Positions 8,994 to 17,063 of a stretch of DNA of 64,000 nt are shown here, piece after piece. The number at the start of each line of letters is the position of its first letter. The stretch's first letter is position 1. The position numbers were made by a program, and so were the translations under genes. The notes under the pieces are model-generated. The model worked only from the letters and a program-made list of their open reading frames with translations, had not been told where the DNA came from and ran no database searches. Origin of the DNA: Martensiomyces pterosporus. Taxonomy: Eukaryota; Kickxellomycota; Kickxellomycetes; Kickxellales; Kickxellaceae. The DNA is taken from the NCBI GenBank assembly GCA_025201845.1, contig MU603930.1:166310-230309 (forward strand). The letters run 5' to 3'.

Positions 8994-10187
8994 TCAAGAT
9001 GCCGGGCCGCTGCCTTCTTCGACGGCCCGTGGGCCTGTCCTCGTGTTTGCTCGCGACGCACGGACGAGGTTCACATAAGGCGAGTCATCTGGCACCACAC
9101 GTGCACCAGCTGCATCAATCTCGAGCACGGTAGAAGGTGGCTCTTGGTTGAGGACGCTATTGTTGGCCTGAGTACTCGGCACGCCCACACCCGAATGCTC
9201 ATTACCAGCATTGTTGTTCGCGCGCCGCGCCAGCTGAATGCTCGATGTATGGCTCGAGCCATACACTTGGTAGGGGTCCTCGTCAACAGGCAGCACATGC
9301 CCATCCCTCACGCCCATCTGCGCCAGCTTATCCGGCTTGGGAATGCGTCTGGGGTACGGACGATCTGACAGAATCCAGGGCGAGAACACCGGCGGGAAAT
9401 ACGTCCTATACGAGAACCACGCGATATAGATGCCCAGAGCCGACCCGGCAAGCACGTCCTCCCAGTGATGGTGGTAGTCGGCCGTCCTTGAGACAGCAAT
9501 AAGTGCAGCAAAGAACAATGGCAGGTAAAACACCACAGTCTTGTATGCGTGGCCGCGCTGGTCATTATAGCGGAAATGCGACGCCAGATAGAGCGCAGTG
9601 AACGTCAGCCCACAGAATGACAGCGACGCATGGCCAGAGGGGAACGACCGCATGCCCTCGTGCAAGTACTTGAGATCCGTCTGCGTGCACACCCTGTAGT
9701 CAACCAACCCCAGGGGCGGGTCCTTCGTCACATTGGGCTGGCACCTATCAATAAAGTCGGGTCTGGGGCGACCGCACGCGTTTTTCAGGATATTCGTCGC
9801 GACGTTGTTCAGCCCCATTGCCAGAAATATGCCCAGAACAGTGCAATGGAAGTCGTGCCAGTTCCTCCTTCGGAAAACGAGAAACGCCAGCGCCGAGAGG
9901 ATGGGTGCTGCGTAGCCCACGAGAGGCGGGACGTAGTTGGGGACGTAGTCCTCGTGGTGGGTGTACCGGATGGTGCGGTCGTGCAAGGAGAACTCGCGGT
10001 GCCGCGGACCTAGCTTGCCGAACAGACCGCCTGCAATGTTGAGGGCGATTACGATGATCCAGTCGGGGATGTAGGTCTTGAACAGCTTCCATCGCCGCCG
10101 CCTCTCTTCCGGAGCCGGCCTGAAGAAGTGCCGAATGTCGCTCCTCTTTGGAAGGCTGAGGCCTGTGGATTGCTTGGACTCGGCCAT
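8994..10187 (-). CDS. DPP1: PAP2-type phosphatidate / diacylglycerol pyrophosphate phosphatase
   Basis: A 397-residue integral membrane phosphatase of the lipid phosphate phosphatase family, acting on phosphatidate, DGPP or similar lipids in ER, vacuole or Golgi membranes. All three catalytic motifs are intact: C1 as K135 to RP at 140-143 (KNACGRPRP), C2 PSGH at 183-186, and C3 SRTADYHHHWED with R234, H240 and D244. About six hydrophobic spans surround them. The tail of about 110 residues is hydrophilic. The symbol reflects closeness to the yeast Dpp1/Lpp1 group; which of the two cannot be told. The frame opens 14 codons earlier but without an ATG, so 10187 is used. Confidence 0.92.
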   Translation of the reverse strand: MAESKQSTGLSLPKRSDIRHFFRPAPEERRRRWKLFKTYIPDWIIVIALNIAGGLFGKLGPRHREFSLHDRTIRYTHHEDYVPNYVPPLVGYAAPILSALAFLVFRRRNWHDFHCTVLGIFLAMGLNNVATNILKNACGRPRPDFIDRCQPNVTKDPPLGLVDYRVCTQTDLKYLHEGMRSFPSGHASLSFCGLTFTALYLASHFRYNDQRGHAYKTVVFYLPLFFAALIAVSRTADYHHHWEDVLAGSALGIYIAWFSYRTYFPPVFSPWILSDRPYPRRIPKPDKLAQMGVRDGHVLPVDEDPYQVYGSSHTSSIQLARRANNNAGNEHSGVGVPSTQANNSVLNQEPPSTVLEIDAAGARVVPDDSPYVNLVRASRANTRTGPRAVEEGSGPAS

Positions 10188-11061
10188 TGCTAACCAATGT
10201 GTGCTGTTTATGAGTGTGGTCAAAGACAAGCCCCGTGTGTGGCGGGGGAGGCGAACAGAATCAAGGAAGGGGTTACCAAAGTAGGAACAAAAGGGGGTGC
10301 AAACAGGAAAGTGGTTGAGGCAAGTGCCGAATAGAGAATAGAAAAGGCAAAGGGGGAAAGCACCAGGCCAGTAATAAAGGAAGAGCAGTGGCGGGTAGAT
10401 GGAAGGGTCGGCGCTGCCTGCCTTTAAAGCAAACTTGCGCTTCGTTTATGCACCTGCTTTCTGGCTGCTACGCACTTTTGGTCGTCTCCGGAACTCGCCA
10501 GCAAAGTCCGCATCTGCGCCCCAGTCGTTCGATGCACCTCATGTGCTCTGGTGCCCCAGGCACTATTTGCTGCACAAGATTAGCATCCCTACTCCGCTGC
10601 TGGCTTTGGGAAGGGCCACGCAAAACAAGGCGGGCAGCGTCTTCACGCGCGCTCCATGCTAGGAGAGAGGAAGAGCCGCAGGATGAATACCGGCATGCAC
10701 CCAGCTGCTTGTCTGGTCTGCCAAGAGGGTGGAGCAGACGGATGCAGCTGCTCCGTCGGAACTGGCGGTGGGGTAGGAGATTGCTCGGAAAGGTAGCCTT
10801 GGCAGCCCCCTCCCGCCTGGCCTGTCGCATTGCACAGACACCATACTCTGCAGCCTTCCTTCCATTTATTTTGCACTGGCCACAAATGCGGGTCGAACCA
10901 AAAGCCTGTTCTCTCCTCCTTTTCCGCCGCTCCTGTCCGCACTCTACCGCCAGGCTGATCCTGTCCTTGGCACTAGCGATCACGCGAGGTGCGCAATTGC
11001 TAGCAGGCTCCATGCCCGTGTTCTGCATAGACCAGGATGCAGAATATGCATAGTCAGCGCA

Positions 11062-11067
11062 TATAAA
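11062..11067 (+). promoter_or_regulatory. TATA box upstream of a 16-codon ORF
   Basis: TATAAA followed by a GC run (GGGGGCGGCG). An ATG in strong context (caccATGg) lies 69 bp further on at 11136 and ends at 11186 after 16 codons. It may drive a non-coding RNA or an upstream-ORF transcript of the DUF3605 gene. No further exon could be joined to it. Confidence 0.35.
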
Positions 11068-11814
11068 GGGGGCGGCGCTTTGGCTCGGCCATTCCAGCTC
11101 TGCCTAAAGCACCAGCGATCCGCTTGGCAAGCACCATGGCCGAGTTAGGCTTATCTACTGATTACGGCCTGCTCCAAGGGCACTGATACCATACAGACGC
11201 CGGTGGGTCTTGGCGATCTGCCGTCCTTTTTGGCCACCGGCGATAGCTACCAAGCAAGAGCCACCGCAGCTGCCGTTGCGCGGACCTGGCAAGTAGCTTT
11301 TGAGGAGTGCGAATGACACGGATCAACCGTTGCAAGAACGCAAACGGAGCAGCGGAGAGGAGCTGCCTGGCTAGATCCGTTCGGGCAGCGTGGTGGTCAG
11401 CAGCGGAAGACAGTGTCAGCGTAATAATGCGACGCAAGGCGCAGTCACGGCGGGCGGCATGTAGATTACGTTAGCGGATGCTGGCGCGGGGCCTTTGTTG
11501 ATCCACTTGCGGCCGTCGTTTTCCGTGGCTCCAGGCCAATAGACGCAGCCCGACGAAATGGCCGGGGACCCAGTAGCATGACGTGGCCGCCTACACGAGA
11601 CCATTGCGTTGGCTGCCACTTTACACTCAAAAGGCACGGAAGGCAAAAAAGTTGGGGGCGTGCGATAGAGGTTAGGCAGTGTGCTTCCCCACCCACCGCT
11701 CGTTTTGCGCTCTTGACTGTGCTCCCCTTCCGCTCAAAATTTTTATCAAATATAAGCGCTTCTTCGCCTCGGCCAATATACAACCGGGCCAGCCGACGCG
11801 ATAGGCGCTGGAGG

Positions 11815-11820
11815 TATAAA
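11815..11820 (+). promoter_or_regulatory. TATA box of the DUF3605 gene
   Basis: TATAAA 118 bp before the preferred ATG (11939) but only 7 bp before the first in-frame ATG (11828). With normal TATA-to-start spacing of about 30 bp, transcription would begin near 11850. That leaves 11828 outside the mRNA. Confidence 0.55.
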
Positions 11821-11938
11821 AGCAGCCATGGCTGGGCGCACGGCATTTGGAGGCTCTTTCTTGAGCTCTTTCAAGCCATTCCTCGCCCCCTATATTCAGC
11901 ACACCAGCATCTGCTGCAACAGAACACCACTTCGAGCC

Positions 11939-12604
11939 ATGATGCCTGTTGTCCTTCCCCAAATCGACACCACCCGGCCCATGTCCGCCGCCTCGCACCC
12001 CTGTGGTATGCCCAGAAAGCGCCTCAGCGATGATCTTGGGCTTCTCACGCCACCCGTGTCGCCAATGCCCCCTGTACCCACGCAGGCCCCAGTGAAACAG
12101 GAGCACCGCGGCGGCCGCGTGGGGATTTCAGAGCCTGTGTCGTGGATCAAGTTCAAGCAGCTCGTTGACGCACGCAACCTCGAGCCGCTGGGCCGCAGCC
12201 TTGAGACACAAGCGGTGTACGAACGGCATATGGCCGAGATGAAGCGCCAGTATGGGTCGGTGGCAAACTACCTCACCACGCATGCACTGGGTGATTTCAT
12301 CGCCACAACAAAGGAGCAGGGGTTTGATCCCACGTCGCCCATCGCCACGGATGACTTTTTGTTCCGCGCCAACGACTTTCCCTACTACCTGGGCGATGGC
12401 GTGCAGCACTGGGTGCTTTGGTGCCGCAAGCGTCTGACGCCTGGATTCGACGCACCCCCGGCGGCCATAGAGGCGATTAGGGGGAGGTTTGGCCAGGGCG
12501 TGGAGTGGAGGTACTTTGTCAACCCGGTTGCCAAGCAGAGTGTGCCGCAGCTGAGCCATGCGCATGTGTTTGTCAAGCCATCCACCACGGACAGCAGCTG
12601 CTGA
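11939..12604 (+). CDS. DUF3605 family protein
   Basis: Residues from about 60 onward fit the fungal DUF3605 family. The order is LEPLGRSLETQAVYERHMAEM, then YGSVANYLTTHAL, then NDFPYYLGDGVQHWVLWCRK with the family's conserved N-D-aromatic-P-Y and H-W-V-L-W features, and finally WRYFVNPVAKQSVPQLSHAHVF. Family function is unknown. The N-terminal part has a KRLSDDLGLLTPPVSP stretch that looks like a phospho-rich linker. The frame is open to an ATG at 11828, but that ATG lies almost on top of a TATA box. I therefore prefer the tandem ATGs at 11939/11942, giving about 221 residues. Confidence 0.82.
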   Translation: MMPVVLPQIDTTRPMSAASHPCGMPRKRLSDDLGLLTPPVSPMPPVPTQAPVKQEHRGGRVGISEPVSWIKFKQLVDARNLEPLGRSLETQAVYERHMAEMKRQYGSVANYLTTHALGDFIATTKEQGFDPTSPIATDDFLFRANDFPYYLGDGVQHWVLWCRKRLTPGFDAPPAAIEAIRGRFGQGVEWRYFVNPVAKQSVPQLSHAHVFVKPSTTDSSC

Positions 12605-13646
12605 ACCCCCATTGTACAAAAATACCTTTACTGATAAATATACAACAAACACTCCCTATTTTCATTCATTCAGCGTCAATGTGCAAATGAAGTGGTTGAT
12701 GAACATTACTGCCTGCGTTTTGTTGCTGTGTGCTGATTGTGCCATTCTTTCTAGTGCCTGATGCTCGCTGCTTGTGCACAGCCCGGCTGCCCCCCCTGCT
12801 CCTGCCAAATAGAGCGTGTTTATTCTTTGGCGCACCCTAGCCTCGGCAGACCATGGAACAAAGTGGATATCCGGGCAGAGACCGCTCTTCCAGAACTACC
12901 CTAACCGCTCCGCTATTGGCCTCCCCCGCACTGCAGCGCACACAGCGCTCTGCATCCGAAAGCTGTGGCCCGCAAGCAGCACTGTGACAGATTTAGAAGC
13001 CCAAACCACGTTGTGGTTCATGCACAATACGGGCATCTGGCGCTGCCAAACATATGAAAGGAGAAGGACAGCCATAAATACATGCGGCTTTGTTTACATG
13101 GAGCATGGCTGAGGCTGAAGAGACGAAGGAGCACTCAGAGGGAGGAGTATTGACTGCTGCTCGGTTTCCCCTTCGAACAATGAGTGGCCATTGGGCAGGC
13201 TGCCCGTTATAGCCAAGAATCAGTGACGCCATTGTCATGGATCACATTCACCATCCATTCCGTCTTCGCTCCCCTTTTTTTCTCATCTACGCCACACCTG
13301 CTGCACCTCGTCGCTTGATGCTGCAGGCAGCAAGCAGCAAGCAGCAGCATCCTGCACTTCCGTCTCCCTCCTTCTGCTCCCCTGTCTGCTGCCTTCTTCG
13401 TTCTAAAGCACTATATGCGCTCCTCATCCTTGCTCTTCGCTGCCTTGCTGCCAACGCCGCCATTGCCCATTCTTGATTTATACAGTCCAATTCCCCACCC
13501 TCCAGTCCTCTGGTCGGACACACACACATCGCCATAGCATATAGACGTAGTTTCATTAGCACTCATTCCGCATCCAATCCACATCAATTGCATACCGCTT
13601 TGTATATTTCTCTTCTCTCCCCCCCCCCACATATCCACAATCACGA
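12605..13646. other. Intergenic region, pyrimidine-rich at its 3' end
   Basis: About 1 kb between the DUF3605 stop and a small forward ORF. The last 350 bp are C/T-rich on the plus strand, ending in a run of about 11 C residues at 13620-13629, consistent with a long leader or core promoter. No supported gene, tRNA or repeat family. Confidence 0.4.
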
Positions 13647-13991
13647 ATGCTGTCGCTCAAGAGACTCCTCACCTGGTGCGCAGGCCGCATAACCACTGCT
13701 CGGTGCCGGAAGCCATGGATGTTCTGTCGCTCGCGGGCATGCTCGCTCGACGTCGCCAGGCAGTACAAAAGTGACGACCAGAACGCATCGTTTGAGACAC
13801 TGGTCAACGAGAAGCACAGGACGCGGGCATTCAGCGACCCCGGCATTAGCGACTACCAGCACATCTACTCATACTACCCGTGGTCAGAGTCCGAGCACGA
13901 GGACATACTCAGCAGGAGCCCGCCGCCGTCGCGCCCGCACTACGAGACCTTCCCTTCGCTGGTGGAGATGGGTGGCTTGTTGACTCTATAG
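13647..13991 (+). CDS. Small orphan protein
   Basis: A 114-residue ORF with a true ATG just after a C-rich leader. The first 35 residues are basic with Arg, Cys and hydrophobics and no acidic residue (LSLKRLLTWCAGRITTARCRK), compatible with a mitochondrial presequence. The rest is acidic and aromatic (SDYQHIYSYYPWSESEHEDIL) with a proline patch. I recognise no family. It could be a lineage-specific mitochondrial protein or a chance ORF. Codon use and the abrupt change in composition favour a real gene, but only modestly. Confidence 0.5.
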   Translation: MLSLKRLLTWCAGRITTARCRKPWMFCRSRACSLDVARQYKSDDQNASFETLVNEKHRTRAFSDPGISDYQHIYSYYPWSESEHEDILSRSPPPSRPHYETFPSLVEMGGLLTL

Positions 13992-14116
13992 CTTGCGCAA
14001 GTTTCTATTGTCCGGCTACGCCGATTGTTCTGCTTGATTTTATGTGTATTTGAAAAATATCTTGTCGCCTTCCTACGCTTTGTTTACTGCACAAGCCAGC
14101 ACACAGGCATCTTGGC

Positions 14117-16528
14117 TCATTGGGTCTGCTGAGAGGCGATCAGATTCAGCGCACTGCCGGCCTTGAACCACCCAATCTGGTCGGCGCTCATCGTGTGGCG
14201 GCACTCCACGTCATATGTCTCGACAGCCCTTCCGCTCTGCACACGATCCACGATCAGCTTGACAGTGGGCGAGTCCGCACTGATGCCCCTGACGCCCTCG
14301 GTGCGGATAACCAGCTCGTGCGGGTCCTTGGTGAAAATGAAGTAGTCTTCGTCTGGGCGCGCAAACACCAGCGGCAGGACACCCTGCTTCTTCAGGTTGG
14401 TCTCGTGGATGCGAGCAAACGACCTAGCCACCACCATGTTGCACCCAAGGAACCTCGGCTGCATGGCAGCGTGCTCACGAGCAGATCCCTCGCCGTAGTT
14501 GTAGTCAGCGATGACAAGCCACGGGATGGCGGCGCTCTTGTATGCCGTGGCAACATCCGGGATGGTTCCCTCAGCTGGATGCAGGCCGCTGACAGCGTTG
14601 CGTACATGGTTGACCTTGCCGTCCATAGCCGCGTTGGCAGCGCCGATGAGGGTGTTGCGGGCGAGGTTCTCCAGGTGCCCCTTGTACTTGAGCCACTTGC
14701 CGGCTGCCGAGATATGGTCGGTTGTGCACTTTCCTTGAACAGTGACCAGGACGCGGGTGTTCTCGAACTCCTGGCCGTTCCACGGCGCAAATGCCTCGAG
14801 CGTCTGCAGGCGAGTGGAGGTGGGGGGAATGGGAATGTCCCTAGATGGCTGGTGGTCAAGCAGGGGGCGGTACTCCTCTCTCCCAGCAGCATACCCATCG
14901 GCAGGGAGCTCGTCGCCCGTGGGCGGCTCGAGCTTGAACTCCTTGCCCTCCGGATCGGTCAAGGTGTCGGCCAGCGGGTTGAACGACAGCCGGCCGCTGA
15001 GCGCAGAGCTGAGCACCATCTCAGGCGATGTCAGGAAGTTCATTGTGTTGGGGTTGCCGTCGTTTCGCGCGCGGAAGTTGCGGTTGAAGCTGGATACAAT
15101 CGAGTTTGCCTCGCGGTTCTTCACGACGGGGTTCTCGTCGCGGTTCCACTGGCCAATGCACGGGCCACAGGCGTTCGCGAGAACCTTGGCTCCAATGGAC
15201 TCGAACGCCTGCTGGATGCCGTCGCGCTCCATGGTCGCGCGGATCTGCTCGCTGCCGGGACTGACGAGGAACTCGGTGCCCTCGGCAACTCTGAGCCCGC
15301 GTCTCGATGCCTGGCGCGCCAGAGATGCCGCGCGCGAGAGGTCCTGGTACGACGAGTTGGTGCACGAGCCAATAAGCGCTGCAGTCACCTTGTCGCTCCA
15401 CCCCTCCTTCCCGACAGCCTCAGCCATCTGCGACCTGGGCGTGAACAAATCGGGGGTGAACGGGCCGTTGTAGCCAGGCTCCAGCGTGCTGAGGTCGATC
15501 TCGACAACCTCGTCGTAGAACCGGGCCGGGTTGGCCGCGACCTCCTTGTCGGCGCTCAGGTATGCGGCCTGCTGGGAGTTGGCTGCGCTGGCGATGGCTG
15601 CACGCTGCGTGGCTGCCAGGTAACGGGCCATCGAGGGCGTGTAGGGGAACACCGAGGTGGTGGCGCCTACCTCGGCGCCCATGTTGCAGATGGTGGCCAT
15701 TCCCGTGCACGAGAGGGACTCCACGCCCTCACCAAAGTACTCGATGATGTACCCGGTTCCGCCACGCACCGAGAGTTTTCCAGCGAGATTGAGGATGACG
15801 TCCTTGGGGCTGCCCCACGGATGCAGCTTGCCGCGCAGATGGACGCCCAGCACGCGAGGCGCCTTCAGCTCCCACGGAATAGACGCCATGGCGTCCACCG
15901 CGTCAGCACCGCCAACGCCAATGGCCAGCATGCCCAGGCCGCCAGCGTTGGGAGTGTGAGAGTCGGTGCCGAGCATCAGCGTGCCTGGGGCGGCGTAGTT
16001 CTCCAGAACGAGCTGGTGGATGATGCCGCTGCCGGGCTTCCAGAAGGCAATGCCGTATTTCTGCGACGCCGCCTGGAGGAACTCGTAGATCTCGCGGCTG
16101 GTCTGCCAGCTACGCGCCACGTCAAGGTCGGCGCCCTCGTATGCCTCCACCAGGTGGTCGCAGTGGATGGATGTGGGCACGGCCGTCTGCCTCATCCCCG
16201 AGAGCATGAATTGCAGAATGGCCATTTGCGCGGAGGCGTCTTGCATGGCCACGCGGTCCGGAGACAGCTTGAGGTAGCTCTCGCCGGGGATGGGCGCGCC
16301 TGTCATGCTGTCGACGTCGTGCAAGTGGGAATACAGGATCTTTTGCGCAAGAGTCAGGGGCTTGTTCTCGAGGATTGTGGAGCGCGCCTTGCTGAGCCGC
16401 TGTGCAAACAGCTCGTAGTTGGGAACGGAGGCTCGTGCCTGGGGTCCGCCGCTGCCGCCGCCCGCTCTGCTGCCGACGGAGGTTGCATACTGCCTGGCTA
16501 TGTTGCGCACTGCCTGCTGCCGTAACAT
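14117..16528 (-). CDS. ACO2: Aconitate hydratase, mitochondrial
   Basis: An 803-residue aconitase that converts citrate to isocitrate in the mitochondrial TCA cycle. The N-terminus (MLRQQAVRNIARQYATSVGSR) is a clear matrix-targeting presequence. The [4Fe-4S] ligands are present in GSCTNSSY and in the CxxC of NACGPCIGQW. Substrate-pocket motifs PTSIHCDH, LGTDSHTPNAGGLGMLAIGVGGADAVDAM and SFNRNFRARNDG are intact. The C-terminal swivel domain carries GEGSAREHAAMQPRFLG. Here residue 683 is Ala where the common Aco1 sequence has a second Ser (GSSREH). The catalytic Ser682 and Arg684 are kept. This may mark an Aco2-like isoform rather than the main Aco1. An antisense frame is open along the whole gene but is a codon-bias shadow. 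Confidence 0.95.
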   Translation of the reverse strand: MLRQQAVRNIARQYATSVGSRAGGGSGGPQARASVPNYELFAQRLSKARSTILENKPLTLAQKILYSHLHDVDSMTGAPIPGESYLKLSPDRVAMQDASAQMAILQFMLSGMRQTAVPTSIHCDHLVEAYEGADLDVARSWQTSREIYEFLQAASQKYGIAFWKPGSGIIHQLVLENYAAPGTLMLGTDSHTPNAGGLGMLAIGVGGADAVDAMASIPWELKAPRVLGVHLRGKLHPWGSPKDVILNLAGKLSVRGGTGYIIEYFGEGVESLSCTGMATICNMGAEVGATTSVFPYTPSMARYLAATQRAAIASAANSQQAAYLSADKEVAANPARFYDEVVEIDLSTLEPGYNGPFTPDLFTPRSQMAEAVGKEGWSDKVTAALIGSCTNSSYQDLSRAASLARQASRRGLRVAEGTEFLVSPGSEQIRATMERDGIQQAFESIGAKVLANACGPCIGQWNRDENPVVKNREANSIVSSFNRNFRARNDGNPNTMNFLTSPEMVLSSALSGRLSFNPLADTLTDPEGKEFKLEPPTGDELPADGYAAGREEYRPLLDHQPSRDIPIPPTSTRLQTLEAFAPWNGQEFENTRVLVTVQGKCTTDHISAAGKWLKYKGHLENLARNTLIGAANAAMDGKVNHVRNAVSGLHPAEGTIPDVATAYKSAAIPWLVIADYNYGEGSAREHAAMQPRFLGCNMVVARSFARIHETNLKKQGVLPLVFARPDEDYFIFTKDPHELVIRTEGVRGISADSPTVKLIVDRVQSGRAVETYDVECRHTMSADQIGWFKAGSALNLIASQQTQ

Positions 16529-16936
16529 GGTGGTTTCTGCTGCTCAGCCTGGGGTCTCGTAGAGTGGAAAATGGAGAATGCTGATTGTTTTTGCGAGAAA
16601 AGGAGAAAGAAACGGCGGGCTCCAGCGTGGCTGCTAAATAGCGTGCTGGCAGCGGCAGCAGCAATGCCTTATCTTTGCGGAATGCACCATCTCATCAGCC
16701 CCGTTGCATACACGCATCCCCTCCACGTCCCTCGCTTAGTGACTCGTAAATGGCGAGCACATCGGTATTGGATCGCTCTTAGTTGTTAATAACATCCCAG
16801 CCCTCTGGAGAGCGCGGGTGTCGCCTGCCCGCCTGATTCGCCCCACCCGCCAGCGCCCAGCACGGCTCGCTGCTGGCACCGGCTCCGCGGCTCGCGAGCC
16901 GTTTAGGAACAGACAGAGGCGCTGTGGGGGCAGTGC

Positions 16937-16947
16937 GAAAAATTTTG
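16937..16947 (+). promoter_or_regulatory. RRPE-like element in the RPL8 promoter
   Basis: GAAAAATTTTG, identical to the element in the RPL22 promoter. It lies 17 bp before the TATA box and about 120 bp before the RPL8 ATG. Confidence 0.5.
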
Positions 16948-16963
16948 CGCGTGGGCACACGCC

Positions 16964-16970
16964 TATAAAT
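16964..16970 (+). promoter_or_regulatory. TATA box of RPL8
   Basis: TATAAAT, 94 bp upstream of the RPL8 ATG, in the expected place for a short 5' UTR of about 60 bases. Confidence 0.6.
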
Positions 16971-17063
16971 TCGCATCCACAGCCTGCGACACAAAAATCT
17001 GGTTCCTCCTCTTCCGCCTTTTTTCGCATCCATCACAGACGACGTAAAGAAGCACATCCAACA

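Larger units (their letters stand above)
10188..11827. other. Long intergenic region upstream of the DUF3605 gene
   Basis: About 1.6 kb without a supported gene, although two long opposing ORFs (10388-11053 forward, 10468-11028 reverse) are open here. They lack recognisable composition or motifs. Features worth noting are a TATAAA at 11062-11067 followed by an ATG with good context at 11136 that closes after 16 codons, and a second TATAAA at 11815-11820. Part is probably the regulatory region of the DUF3605 gene. Confidence 0.4.
16529..17063. promoter_or_regulatory. Divergent promoter region ACO / RPL8
   Basis: 535 bp between two divergent starts. It contains a 12-bp palindrome GGCTCGCGAGCC near 16892, an RRPE-like GAAAAATTTTG at 16937-16947 and TATAAAT at 16964-16970. 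The last two are positioned for RPL8. Confidence 0.5.

Noticed and set aside
10388..11053. Opposing ORFs of 221 (forward) and 186 (reverse) codons in the region before the DUF3605 gene.
   Set aside because: Both lack motifs, have random-looking Arg/Ser/Leu-rich composition and no plausible neighbours; GC-rich chance ORFs.
14120..16525. An 801-codon open frame antisense to aconitase, a 527-codon frame antisense to CCT1 (49218-50801) and a 461-codon frame antisense to PFK-2 (59984-61369).
   Set aside because: These are codon-aligned mirrors of real genes. They stay open because the sense genes avoid TTA, CTA and TCA codons, and their translations show no domain or natural composition.
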